This document shows, in pieces, positions 16,001 to 24,434 of a stretch of DNA of 64,000 nucleotides; position 1 is the first letter of the stretch, and each line of letters starts with the position of its first letter. This DNA comes from Mangrovicoccus algicola (GTDB taxonomy: Bacteria > Pseudomonadota > Alphaproteobacteria > Rhodobacterales > Rhodobacteraceae). A program made the position numbers and the translations under genes. A model generated the notes under the pieces. The model was given only the letters and a program-made list of their open reading frames with translations, did no database searches and had not been told where the DNA came from. The stretch lies in the NCBI RefSeq assembly GCF_014903745.1, contig NZ_JACVXA010000019.1, positions 16,447 through 80,446 of the forward strand, read 5' to 3'.

Positions 16001-17094
16001 CAGGCGACCCGCGCCCGCGCCGCGGCGCCGCGGCGCTCCAGATGGGCGGCATAGCTCATCATCAGCGGCCCCACCCCCTTGATGTCATCGGCCACGCGCG
16101 CCTCGGTCAGGTAGTATTCGGCAGACCCGTCGCGGAAGCGGTTCTCGAAATAGCCCAGGCCCGCGACCTCGCAGATCTCGGCCATCTCCTGGCCGCCATC
16201 CGCGCGCGGGCGCACCACCTTGGCGGCGAGGATGTCGAAGAGGTCGGCGGGCGGCGGCTCCGCCAGTCCCAGCGCGGCGCCCTTTTCCAGCGCGTAGACG
16301 AACATCGCCGAGGCCGAGCTTTCCTCGTAATTGCCGTCGAGATCGGGGCGGTCGATCACCTGCAGCCAGATCCCCCCCGGCACGCGCAGCGCGGCGATGC
16401 GCGCCAGCAGGTCGCGGGTCTGCGGCTCCAGCGGCGCGAAGCGCTCCGGTCCCACCAGCGCCGCGATATCGACCAGCGCCATGGCCAGCCAGCCAAGCGC
16501 GCGCGACCAATGCGCCTTGTTGTGCCCGGTGCCGCGATCGGCCCAGGGCTGGCGGCGCGCCTCGTCCATGGCATGGGCATAAAGCCCGGTCGCCTCGACC
16601 TTCGTCATCTCCAGCGCCGTGACCACCTGGGCGATGGCATCCGCGACCAGAGCGTCATCGCCGGTGCGCAGCCCGTAGCCGATCTGGAAGGGCGCGCCCA
16701 TGTAGAGACCGTCCAGCCAGACCTGCCAGGGATAGCGCAGCTTGTGCCAGTAGACCCCGGATTTCGTGCGCGGATGGCTGGCCAGCTGGTCGATCAGGAT
16801 CGCCGCGGCGGCCATGTATTTCGGATCGCCCGTCACCTCGTCGAGATACAGCAGGGCCCGGCCCGACAGCACGTTGTCGATGTTGTAATCCGACAGCGCA
16901 TAGCCCGCCAGCGCGGTCCCGTCGCCGATCTGGACATCCACGCGGCGCTGCATCGCCTCCAGCCAGCGCGGCTCGCCGGTGGCGCGGTGCAGAAGTTCCA
17001 GACCGCGATAGAGGCAGCCATCCTCGTAGCACCAGGGTCCGCCCTTGTAGGGGGTGTAGGCCGCGGCGAAGGCGGAGAAATAGTCGGTCAGCAT
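16000..17094 (-). CDS. unsaturated uronyl hydrolase (GH105)
   Basis: Glycoside hydrolase of the YteR/RhiN type, 364 residues, an (alpha/alpha)6 barrel. It removes the unsaturated uronic acid from the non-reducing end of lyase-generated pectin oligomers by hydrating the double bond. Motifs: WCYEDGCLYRGLELL, NIDNVLSGRALLYL, the WLDGLYMGAPF segment with the catalytic aspartate, and HNKAHWSRALGWLAMAL. No signal peptide. It overlaps GH28 upstream by 7 bases and the pectinesterase downstream by one. GH88 is a related alternative, but the sequence fits GH105 better. Confidence 0.88.
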   Translation of the reverse strand: MLTDYFSAFAAAYTPYKGGPWCYEDGCLYRGLELLHRATGEPRWLEAMQRRVDVQIGDGTALAGYALSDYNIDNVLSGRALLYLDEVTGDPKYMAAAAILIDQLASHPRTKSGVYWHKLRYPWQVWLDGLYMGAPFQIGYGLRTGDDALVADAIAQVVTALEMTKVEATGLYAHAMDEARRQPWADRGTGHNKAHWSRALGWLAMALVDIAALVGPERFAPLEPQTRDLLARIAALRVPGGIWLQVIDRPDLDGNYEESSASAMFVYALEKGAALGLAEPPPADLFDILAAKVVRPRADGGQEMAEICEVAGLGYFENRFRDGSAEYYLTEARVADDIKGVGPLMMSYAAHLERRGAAARARVA

Positions 17095-18596
17095 GGCTCG
17101 GGGTCCTTCGTCGTCTCGAATATCTCGACTGCGCCGGTCACTTCGGCGAAATCGGCGCGGATGGTCTCGCGGCAGGCAGGTGCGACGCCCGTGGCCATCA
17201 GCGGCACGGCCGGTTCGGCATCGGGGTCGAAGCTGGCGCGGACGCGCTCCAGCGTGATGCCGCGGATCGGGCTTTCGGGCAGGCCCAGCAATGCGACCAC
17301 CGCCAGCTTCACCCCTGTCGCGGTCACGTCGCGGAAGGCGATGTCCTCGATCACCGGGGTCGTGTCGTCCACCGGCGCCGGGGTGCGGGTCTGCACCCAG
17401 TCGTCATGCCCGTCGGGGTCGCAGAAATAGAAGGCATTGCCGGCAAAGGGCGTCGGCACGTCGGTCATGACCACATGGTCCAGCGTGATCCGCGCCACCT
17501 TGCCGCCCCGGCCGCGCCGGGTCTTGATCCGCAGCCCCCGGTCGGTGCGGTCGAAACTGCAGGAAGAGATGGTCACGTCGGTGATCTCGCCGGACATCTC
17601 GCTGCCCAGCACCACGGCGCCATGGCCGCGCTCCATGTGGCACTGGGTGACGGTCATCCGCCGCGTCGGGGCAAGGTGATCGGTGCGCCCCGGCGCGCGC
17701 TTGCCCGCCTTGACCGCGATGCAGTCGTCGCCGACCGAGAAATGCAGCCCTGCCAGGGTGACATCCTCGCAGCTTTCGGGATCCAGCCCGTCGGTATTGG
17801 GGCTGTCATGGGGGTTCTCGATGAACATCGCCGCCGCCGTCAGGCGGTCGCAGCAGAAGGGATGCACCGTCCAGCTGGGCGAATTGCGCACCGTGATCCC
17901 CGAAATCTCGACATCCGGCGAATGCGCCAGGAACAGCGTGCGCGGCCGGCGGGCGCCGTCGCGGGTTTCCTTCGGCCAGGACCACCAGTCGCCGCGATCA
18001 CCGCCGCCATCGAGGATGCCGCGGCCGGTGATCTTCAGCCCGGCGCAGTCGATGCCGGTCAGCACCGAGGCAAAGCAGGTCTCGGGCAGGCCTTCCCAGG
18101 TGCCGATGACGCGGCCGTCCCCGTCGCGGGCGGGCAGCTGCGGCCAGCCGGTGCGATCGGCCTTCCCGGCCAGTTCCGCCCCCTCGGGCAGCCAGAAGGT
18201 GATGCCGGGCCTGAGGAAGACGGGGCCGGTGACATGGCGTCCGCGCGGGATCATCAGCGTGCCGCCCGCGGGCGTCGCGGCGACGGCGGCGGCCAGCGCC
18301 GCGGCATTGTCCGCGGCCGCCGGGTCGATCCCGTGATCGCGCGCATCGACCAGCCCGGCACAGGGCGGGGTGCGGAATTCCAGGTCGCCGAGGTCGCTGT
18401 CGAAGAGGTAGTCATGCCCCGGCAGCAGGTCCTCGACGAAGACCGCCGCCGTATCGGCCGTGCCCTCGTAATAGATCACGCCGTCGCGGCTGAGCCGCCA
18501 GCGAACCGGCGCGGGCAGGCGATAGAGCGCGCCGGGCGGCGACAGCAGGATCGTGGCGGTCCGGGAGGACAGGGTGACGAGACGGAGAACGGTCAT
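17088..18596 (-). CDS. polygalacturonase (GH28), probably cytoplasmic
   Basis: Hydrolyses alpha-1,4-linked galacturonate, here probably oligomers. 502 residues from the ATG at 18596. A small beta-domain (residues 1-95) precedes the beta-helix. All four GH28 signatures are present: NTDG, SVGDDC with the catalytic aspartates, RGHGAVVLGSE, and GLRIKTRRGRGG. There is no signal peptide, unlike secreted polygalacturonases, so an exo-acting intracellular enzyme is likely. It follows the binding-protein gene after a strong hairpin and overlaps the GH105 gene by 7 bases. Confidence 0.9.
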   Translation of the reverse strand: MTVLRLVTLSSRTATILLSPPGALYRLPAPVRWRLSRDGVIYYEGTADTAAVFVEDLLPGHDYLFDSDLGDLEFRTPPCAGLVDARDHGIDPAAADNAAALAAAVAATPAGGTLMIPRGRHVTGPVFLRPGITFWLPEGAELAGKADRTGWPQLPARDGDGRVIGTWEGLPETCFASVLTGIDCAGLKITGRGILDGGGDRGDWWSWPKETRDGARRPRTLFLAHSPDVEISGITVRNSPSWTVHPFCCDRLTAAAMFIENPHDSPNTDGLDPESCEDVTLAGLHFSVGDDCIAVKAGKRAPGRTDHLAPTRRMTVTQCHMERGHGAVVLGSEMSGEITDVTISSCSFDRTDRGLRIKTRRGRGGKVARITLDHVVMTDVPTPFAGNAFYFCDPDGHDDWVQTRTPAPVDDTTPVIEDIAFRDVTATGVKLAVVALLGLPESPIRGITLERVRASFDPDAEPAVPLMATGVAPACRETIRADFAEVTGAVEIFETTKDPEPC

Positions 18597-18626
18597 CGAA
18601 AACGGGGCCTTGTGCACGCGGTAGGC

Positions 18627-18650
18627 GGGGGGCGGCGCGAACCGCCCCCC
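18627..18650 (-). terminator. GC hairpin after the togB-like gene
   Basis: Perfect 9-bp repeat GGGGGGCGG / CCGCCCCCC around CGCGAA, between the sugar-binding-protein gene and GH28. No T-run follows; attenuation or message stabilisation is inferred. Confidence 0.5.
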
Positions 18651-18660
18651 GGGGAGGAAC

Positions 18661-19920
18661 TCAGGACTTGATGTCGTCCAGCGCTTCCTGGATGGCATAG
18701 ATCATCTCGTCGGCCGCGGTTTCCGCGTCGATCTCGCCATAGGCGAAGAGCTCGAGATTATCCTCCATCGCCGAGCGCACGTCGGGATGTTCCATGTAGG
18801 GATGGATCGCGGGGCCCTCGGCCTCGATCACCAGCTTCTGCGCCTCGATCTGCTCGGGGCTGAGTTCGCCGCTTTCGGTCAGCGCGTCCAGGGCCGCCTT
18901 GGAGGCGGGCACCCCGCGCGAGGATCCCATGGCCGCGATGCCCTCGGGTTCGTTCAGCAGGCAGTTCAGCACCTCGGCCGCCGCTTCCGGATTGTCCGAA
19001 TTCGCCGAGATGGAGAACACCATGGAGGCCTTGCGGTACACGCCCTCGGTCTTCTCGCCCTGCTGGTCGATGATGCCGGTATAGGCCAGGCTCTGGCCTT
19101 CCTGGATCGGGTCGGAGATCTTGAAATAGGTGCTGTCCCACTGATAGCTGCCGGCGATTTCGCCATTGGCCCATTTGGGGTTCTCGTGGATCGGCAGGTT
19201 GCCCGCGGCCAGAACGTCCTTCCAAGGCTGGATGACGTGGTTGTCGACCAGGCTCTGGTAGAAGGTGATCGCGTCGGCCAGCTCCTCGACCGACCACAGG
19301 ATCTCGTTGGTTTCCGGGTCGATGAGCGGCTTGCCGGTCTTCTGCGTGCCGTAGAGCGTCACCAGGAGCGTGCCGTCCAGCGCGATCCCCTCGAACGGGT
19401 AATAGGCATCGCCCAGCTTTTCCTGGAAGATCGGACCGGCCGCCAACAGGTCCTCCCAGGTGGTCGGCAGCTCCAGTCCGGCCTTCTCGTAGGTGGTCTC
19501 GTTGAAGACGAAGAGCCGCCCCGTGGTGGAGACCGGCAGGCCGTTCAGTACGCCGTTGCGGCGGCCCGCCTCGAGCTGCTCGGGCGTCCACTGGCTGAGA
19601 TCCAGCGCATCGAGCGATTCCAGATCGGCGAACCCGTCGCCGCGCGCCGAGAAGATCGGCAGCCAGGGCCAGTTGATCTGCATGATGTCGGCCTCGGTCC
19701 GGCCGGCGATCTGGGTCGCGACCTTCTCGAAATGGCCCTGCCAGCCGGTGAATTCCGGCTTGATCGTGTGGCCGTGCTTCTCGCCGCAGACTTTCAGCGC
19801 CTCCTGCGTGGCCAGGTGGCGGCTGTCGCCGCCCCACCAGCTCATCCGCAGCTCGGCCGCCTGGGCGGTGCCTGTCAGTGCCGTCGTGGCCAGTGCCAGG
19901 CCCATGAGTGCCGTTTTCAT
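18661..19920 (-). CDS. togB: oligogalacturonide ABC transporter substrate-binding protein
   Basis: Periplasmic binding protein, 419 residues, with a signal peptide (MKTALMGLALATTALTGTAQA). The mature start ELRMSWWGGDSRH and the block EFTGWQGHFEKVATQIAGRTEADIMQINWPWLP are very like Dickeya TogB, the oligogalacturonide receptor. Downstream features (WANGEIAGSYQWDS, SSRGVPAS) are those of family 1 binding proteins. It is the fifth gene of the operon, behind the GH4 enzyme, two permeases and the ATPase, and precedes three pectin-cleaving enzymes. This context supports binding of galacturonide oligomers. Confidence 0.9.
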   Translation of the reverse strand: MKTALMGLALATTALTGTAQAAELRMSWWGGDSRHLATQEALKVCGEKHGHTIKPEFTGWQGHFEKVATQIAGRTEADIMQINWPWLPIFSARGDGFADLESLDALDLSQWTPEQLEAGRRNGVLNGLPVSTTGRLFVFNETTYEKAGLELPTTWEDLLAAGPIFQEKLGDAYYPFEGIALDGTLLVTLYGTQKTGKPLIDPETNEILWSVEELADAITFYQSLVDNHVIQPWKDVLAAGNLPIHENPKWANGEIAGSYQWDSTYFKISDPIQEGQSLAYTGIIDQQGEKTEGVYRKASMVFSISANSDNPEAAAEVLNCLLNEPEGIAAMGSSRGVPASKAALDALTESGELSPEQIEAQKLVIEAEGPAIHPYMEHPDVRSAMEDNLELFAYGEIDAETAADEMIYAIQEALDDIKS

Positions 19921-19943
19921 CCTGTTTCTCCTCCCTTGGATGG

Positions 19944-21071
19944 TCAGTTGATCTGTCCCTTGAGCGACACATTCTCGCCCGAGGTGACATCGAAGACATG
20001 CGCATGGCGGCCCGAGACGGTCAGGCCGACCTTGTCGCCGCGCTGGGTCGCGCGGTCGAATTGCTCGGAAGGCACGACCGCGACGAAGGTGGCGCTGCCG
20101 ACCTTGGCGTGCAGGTTCACCTCGTGGCCCATGAATTCCACGTTGGTCACGCTGCCGGTCAGGCTGTCGGGGCTGCCGGCGGGGGCGACGCCCAGGTGCT
20201 GCGGGCGGATGCCCAGCGTGACGGGTCCGTCCTGGCAGTACAGGCGGCGCGCCAGCTCGTCGCCCAGATCGACCGTCTGCCCGTCCAGCGTCAGCTGCGC
20301 GCCGATCCCGCGGGTCAGCACGGCGGGCACCAGGTTCATCTCGGGCATGCCGATGAAGCCTGCGACGAAGGCATTGGCGGGACGTTCATACAGCGTCACC
20401 GGGTCGGCCACCTGCATAATATGGCCGTCCTTCATCACGCAGATGCGGTCGCCCATGGTCATCGCCTCGACCTGGTCATGGGTCACGTAGACCACGGTCG
20501 CCGGGCGGCCTTCGGCCTTCAGGCGCTTGTGCAGGTCGGTGATGCGCACCCGCATCGCGGCGCGCAGCTTGGCATCGAGGTTCGACAGCGGCTCGTCGAA
20601 GAGGAAGACGTCCGGGTGCTTGATCAGCGCGCGGCCCACCGCCACCCGCTGCGCCTGCCCGCCCGACAGCTGCTTGGGCAGCCGGTCGAGGAGCTTCTCG
20701 ATCTCCAGGATCTCGGACACCTCGTCGGTGGCGGTGGCGATCTCGGCCTTGGGCTTGCCGCGCAGCTGCAGCCCGAAGCCGAGGTTCCGGCGCACTTTCA
20801 TATGCGGATAGAGCGCGTAGTTCTGGAACACCATGGCGATGCCGCGCTTGCCCGGCACCAGGTCGTTGACGACGTTCTCGCCGATGCGGATCTCGCCGCC
20901 TGAGATGGTCTCCAGCCCCGCGATCATCCGCAGCGTGGTGGACTTGGCGCAGCCCGAGGGCCCCACCAGCACCATGAATTCGCCTTCCTTCACCTCGAGG
21001 TTGATCCCGTGGACCGCCTTGAAGCCGTTGCCATAGGTCTTCTCGACCGATTTCAGTTGCAGTTCAGCCAT
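19944..21071 (-). CDS. togA: oligogalacturonide ABC transporter ATP-binding protein (MalK/UgpC type)
   Basis: ATPase of a sugar importer, 375 residues, with a nucleotide domain (residues 1-235) and a C-terminal regulatory OB domain. Walker A is GPSGCAKST: the position before the lysine carries A instead of the usual G. The signature is LSGGQAQR, Walker B VFLFDEPLSNLD, and the switch YVTHDQVEAMTMGD. The start at 21071 shares one base with the permease stop (TGATG). The longer open frame to 21683 runs through the permease gene and is not part of it. Confidence 0.92.
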   Translation of the reverse strand: MAELQLKSVEKTYGNGFKAVHGINLEVKEGEFMVLVGPSGCAKSTTLRMIAGLETISGGEIRIGENVVNDLVPGKRGIAMVFQNYALYPHMKVRRNLGFGLQLRGKPKAEIATATDEVSEILEIEKLLDRLPKQLSGGQAQRVAVGRALIKHPDVFLFDEPLSNLDAKLRAAMRVRITDLHKRLKAEGRPATVVYVTHDQVEAMTMGDRICVMKDGHIMQVADPVTLYERPANAFVAGFIGMPEMNLVPAVLTRGIGAQLTLDGQTVDLGDELARRLYCQDGPVTLGIRPQHLGVAPAGSPDSLTGSVTNVEFMGHEVNLHAKVGSATFVAVVPSEQFDRATQRGDKVGLTVSGRHAHVFDVTSGENVSLKGQIN

Positions 21072-21979
21072 CAGCCTTTGACTCCTCCGGTCGAGATGCC
21101 TTCGATGAAGTATTTCTGTGCCATGAAGAACACGGCGAGGGACGGGGCGAGCGCGAGGACCGACATCGCGAGGATCTGGTTCCAGGCAAAGGCCTCGGTC
21201 GTGTCGATGGAGAGCTTGAGCGCCAGGCTCACCGGGTATTTCTCGACCGACGAGATGTAGATCAGCGGTCCGAGGAAGTCGTTCATCGTCCACATGAACT
21301 GGAACAGGCAGACCGAGATCAGCGCGGGCATCAGCATCGGCACGACGATGTAGATCAGCGTCTGCAGCGTGGTCGCCCCGTCGACGCGGGCGGCTTCCTC
21401 CATGTCGCGCGGGATGGCGCGCAGGAACTGGATCACCATGAAGACGAAGAACGCATCGCCCGCCAGCGCCGAGGGCACCCACAGCGGCAGGAAGGAGTCC
21501 AGCCAGCCGATGTCGCGGAACAGCAGGTATTGCGGGATCCGCGTCACCACGTTGGGCAGAAGAAGCGTCGCGATCACGGTCATGAAGAGGAACTTCTTGC
21601 CTGGGAACTCGAAGCGCGCGAAGCCATAGGCGACCAGCGTGCAGGAGATCGCGGTGCCGATCGTCTTGGGGATGATGATCCACAGCGAGTTCAGGAAGAA
21701 CCGCCCGAACGTGTAGGGGGTCGATGTCTTCCAGCCCTCGATATAGCCCGAGATGGTCGGTTCGCTGGGCCAGAAGCCCGGCGAGGAGAACATCTCGGCA
21801 TTGGTCTTGAAGGACGCGCCGATCAGCCAGATCAGCGGATAGATCATGATCAGCCCGACGAGGCTCAGCAGGCCATAGCGCAGGATCTGCGACCGCAGGG
21901 CCTTGCGGCGATGCTTGAGCTCGATGGCGGTGGGCGGTTCGGGGCTTTTCGCGACGGGAATGTCGGTGATGGCGGCCAT
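21071..21979 (-). CDS. togN: oligogalacturonide ABC transporter permease (MalG type)
   Basis: Inner-membrane permease of 302 residues with six predicted helices and a cytoplasmic N-terminus. The EAA loop MEEAARVDGATTLQTLIYIVVPML and the C-terminal MAQKYFIEGISTGGVKG end are characteristic of MalG/TogN-type subunits. It lies between the second permease (5-base gap) and the ATPase (1-base overlap). Substrate assignment comes from the operon. Confidence 0.9.
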   Translation of the reverse strand: MAAITDIPVAKSPEPPTAIELKHRRKALRSQILRYGLLSLVGLIMIYPLIWLIGASFKTNAEMFSSPGFWPSEPTISGYIEGWKTSTPYTFGRFFLNSLWIIIPKTIGTAISCTLVAYGFARFEFPGKKFLFMTVIATLLLPNVVTRIPQYLLFRDIGWLDSFLPLWVPSALAGDAFFVFMVIQFLRAIPRDMEEAARVDGATTLQTLIYIVVPMLMPALISVCLFQFMWTMNDFLGPLIYISSVEKYPVSLALKLSIDTTEAFAWNQILAMSVLALAPSLAVFFMAQKYFIEGISTGGVKG

Positions 21980-21983
21980 TGGA

Positions 21984-22871
21984 TCAGCTCCTCTTGTCGC
22001 CGGCGTAGTAGACCCACTTCTTCGACGACCAGAAGGCGATGAGGGTCAGGACCATGATGATGGCAAAGAGCACCCAGGCGATGGCGGAGGCATAGCCCAT
22101 GTCGAAGCTCTTGAAGGCCTTGTCGTAGATGTAGAGCGGCAGCAGGTAGGTGGATTTCATCGGGCCGCCATCGGTGATGATGTAGGGGCCGTTGAATTCC
22201 TGGAAGGCCTGGACCGTCTGCATGATGAGGTTGAAGAAGATCACCGGCGTGATCAGCGGCAGCGTGATGTGCCGGAAGATCTTCCAGGGTCCCGCCCCGT
22301 CGATCGCCGCCGCCTCGTAGAGCGACTTGTCCACCGATTGCAGCGCGGCGAGGAAGATCACCATGGCCGAACCGAACTGCCAGCAGCGCAGCAGCGTGAT
22401 GGTGAACAGCGCGTTATTGGGGTCGCCGAACCAGTTGACCGGATCGATCCCGATGCTGGCCAGCATCATGTTCACCAGCCCGGTATCGGCGAAGATATAG
22501 CGCCACAGAACCGCGATCGCCACGGACCCGCCGAGGATCGAGGGCACGTAATAGGCCGTGCGGAACAGGTTGATCGCCTTCAGCCGGTAGTTCAGCACGA
22601 CGGCGATGAACAGCGCGAAGGCCAGTTTCAGCGGCACCGTCGAGAAGACGTAGATCAGCGTGACGGACAGCGACTTGTCGAAGGTCCGGTCGCGGGTGAA
22701 CAGCTTCTCGTAATTGTCCAGCCCCACCCATTCCGGGGAAGAGAGCAGGTCGTAATCCGTGAAGCTGAGATAGAAGGATGCGAGGAACGGAAACGCCGTG
22801 AAGAGCAGAAGCCCGATCACATAGGGCGAGACGTACCACAGCCCCATCCACTTGCTTTCGCCACCCATCAT
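21984..22871 (-). CDS. togM: oligogalacturonide ABC transporter permease (MalF type)
   Basis: Inner-membrane permease, 295 residues from the ATG at 22871 (MMGGESKWMG), which has AAAGGAG upstream and overlaps the GH4 stop (ATGA). An earlier in-frame ATG at 22901 lies inside the GH4 gene. It has six helices, an EAA loop (LYEAAAIDGAGPWKIFRHITLPLITP) and the YVIGLLLFTAFPFLASFYLSFTDYDL start common to MalF-like subunits. It pairs with the TogN-like protein. Confidence 0.9.
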   Translation of the reverse strand: MMGGESKWMGLWYVSPYVIGLLLFTAFPFLASFYLSFTDYDLLSSPEWVGLDNYEKLFTRDRTFDKSLSVTLIYVFSTVPLKLAFALFIAVVLNYRLKAINLFRTAYYVPSILGGSVAIAVLWRYIFADTGLVNMMLASIGIDPVNWFGDPNNALFTITLLRCWQFGSAMVIFLAALQSVDKSLYEAAAIDGAGPWKIFRHITLPLITPVIFFNLIMQTVQAFQEFNGPYIITDGGPMKSTYLLPLYIYDKAFKSFDMGYASAIAWVLFAIIMVLTLIAFWSSKKWVYYAGDKRS

Positions 22872-24262
22872 GCGGCTCCTTTCAGGGTCTCGGGGATCCA
22901 TGCGCCGGTGGCGGCGATCATCTCCTGGAACATCATCCGCGCCTTCGCCTCCTCCAGAGGCGCCACCAGCGGGTCGGAATGGAAAAGCGGGAACAGCGCG
23001 GCGGCCTCGTCGGCCATCACCGCGTCGAGAAGCGCGACCTGCCGCGCGGCATGGGCCGCGACCAGCGGCTCCAGCGCGGCGGGCAGTCGGCCGGCGATCA
23101 CCGGCGTGACCCCCAGCCCCGAGAAGACGGCATTGGTCTCCACCACCGCGCCCTCGGGCAGGCCCGCGATCTGCCCGCGATTGGGCAGGTTCACGTTGGA
23201 AATGCAGGGCGTCCCCGACATCAGCGCCGCGATCTGGTCGACCAGGGCCTCGTCAGAGCGCCCCGGCGCGGGCGCGGTGTCGCCCCGGGCCAGGGCCTCG
23301 GCGGCGGCGCGCTTCGCGGCCTGTTCGCGCTGGCGGTATTCCACCGGCGTCAGGCCGAAGCCCCAGCCTGCGGAATCGTCCAGATAATCGGCCGCCGGCA
23401 GGAATTCCGCCAGGTGCCGGTCGCCCGCGGCGGCCGGGATGCCGAAGCGGCGCAGCAGGTCGAATTTCACCTTCGAGCGGTCGCCGAAATAGCGCTCATG
23501 CTCGTCCGCCGGGTCGGGCTCGGCCTCCACCCAGCCGGTGCCGCCATGGGCCGCGGCGAAATCGCGATAGGCCGGCAGCATGTCGCGCCCCGCCACCGCG
23601 ATGCGGTCCACGAAGGTGAAATGGTTGATGCCCAGGACATTGACCTCGACATCGCGATGGCTGTGGCGGGGCGCGCCCGCCGCGCGGTTGGCGATCCAGG
23701 CGACCTGCTTTCTCAGCTTGGTCACCTCGTGGCATTCGCCCCAGGCGCGGATCTGGGGAAAGCCGCGATAGAGGGCGCCGGTCAGCACGCTCATCGGGTT
23801 GGTCAGGTTGCAGACATGGGCGCGGGGCGCGTGCTCGCCGATGGCGCGGCCGATCTCGGCCAGCATCGGGATGGCGCGCAGCGCCCGCACGAAACCGCCC
23901 GGTCCGACCGTGTCGCCCACGGCCTGGGGAATGCCGTGGCGCGCCGGGATGCCGATATCCTGGGCCATGTCCTCGAACCGGCCCGGCAGGATGGAGACGA
24001 CGACGATATCGGCGCCGGCCAGCGCCTCGGCGAGGCTGGCGCAGGCGCGGTAGCGGGCGGGCGTGCCTGCGGACACGGGCGCGAAGCGCGCTCCCATCGC
24101 GGCATTGCGCTGCGCCGCGGCCAGGTCCAGGTCGTACAGCCGGACCTCCGCCGCCAGGCGCCGGTCATGGGCCAGATCCGCCATCAGCTTGGGCGCCCAG
24201 TTCAGCGAGCCGCCGCCGATATAGGCGATCTGCACGGGTATTCTGTCTTCGGAATGATTCAT
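22868..24262 (-). CDS. alpha-galacturonidase (GH4, CHEV type)
   Basis: NAD- and metal-dependent glycoside hydrolase of family 4, 464 residues. It starts with a Rossmann fold (IAYIGGGSLNWAPKLMADL), followed by the NLTNPMSVLTGAL segment. The active-site motif reads WGECHEVTKL. CHEV has been described as the hallmark of GH4 alpha-galacturonidases (LplD-like), distinct from the alpha-glucosidases and alpha-galactosidases of the family. Further conserved parts are NVLGINHF and ETNAVFSGLGVTPV. It would release galacturonate from imported short oligomers. It is the first gene of the operon, divergent from an AraC regulator. No strong ribosome site precedes 24262. Confidence 0.88.
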   Translation of the reverse strand: MNHSEDRIPVQIAYIGGGSLNWAPKLMADLAHDRRLAAEVRLYDLDLAAAQRNAAMGARFAPVSAGTPARYRACASLAEALAGADIVVVSILPGRFEDMAQDIGIPARHGIPQAVGDTVGPGGFVRALRAIPMLAEIGRAIGEHAPRAHVCNLTNPMSVLTGALYRGFPQIRAWGECHEVTKLRKQVAWIANRAAGAPRHSHRDVEVNVLGINHFTFVDRIAVAGRDMLPAYRDFAAAHGGTGWVEAEPDPADEHERYFGDRSKVKFDLLRRFGIPAAAGDRHLAEFLPAADYLDDSAGWGFGLTPVEYRQREQAAKRAAAEALARGDTAPAPGRSDEALVDQIAALMSGTPCISNVNLPNRGQIAGLPEGAVVETNAVFSGLGVTPVIAGRLPAALEPLVAAHAARQVALLDAVMADEAAALFPLFHSDPLVAPLEEAKARMMFQEMIAATGAWIPETLKGAA

Positions 24263-24359
24263 GATGCCAGTCTGCGACACGCCGCGTTCACCGCCCGGAC
24301 CGGACGGACGCGACGGCGCCTCGTGCTCCTCCCTTGTACCGGGCTCCCCCGCCCGGGAC

Positions 24360-24379
24360 TCATGGTTATGATTCCATGA
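24360..24379. promoter_or_regulatory. inverted repeat in the GH4/AraC divergent region
   Basis: TCATGG (24360-24365) and CCATGA (24374-24379) with an 8-base spacer. It overlaps the -35 of the candidate AraC promoter and lies about 100 bases upstream of the GH4 start. Candidate operator for the AraC protein or another pectin regulator. Confidence 0.35.
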
Positions 24380-24393
24380 AAGGACCCTATTAT
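24366..24393 (+). promoter_or_regulatory. candidate promoter of the AraC gene
   Basis: TTATGA (24366-24371) and TATTAT (24388-24393) with 16 bases between, 42 bases before the AraC start. It is the only AT-rich stretch in this gap. Confidence 0.4.
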
Positions 24394-24434
24394 GGCTTGC
24401 GCCTGGCGGGACATGCCGGGTATGGCAGAAAAAG

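Noticed and set aside
13196..16054. 952-residue plus-strand open frame
   Set aside because: Runs across the carrier in another frame and antisense to the pectinesterase; arginine-, glycine- and alanine-rich with no motif. Shadow frame.
21035..21071. Walker A variant GPSGCAKST in the TogA-like ATPase as a broken site
   Set aside because: The lysine and serine/threonine are intact and GCAKST is seen in MalK/UgpC-type proteins, so function is expected to be normal.
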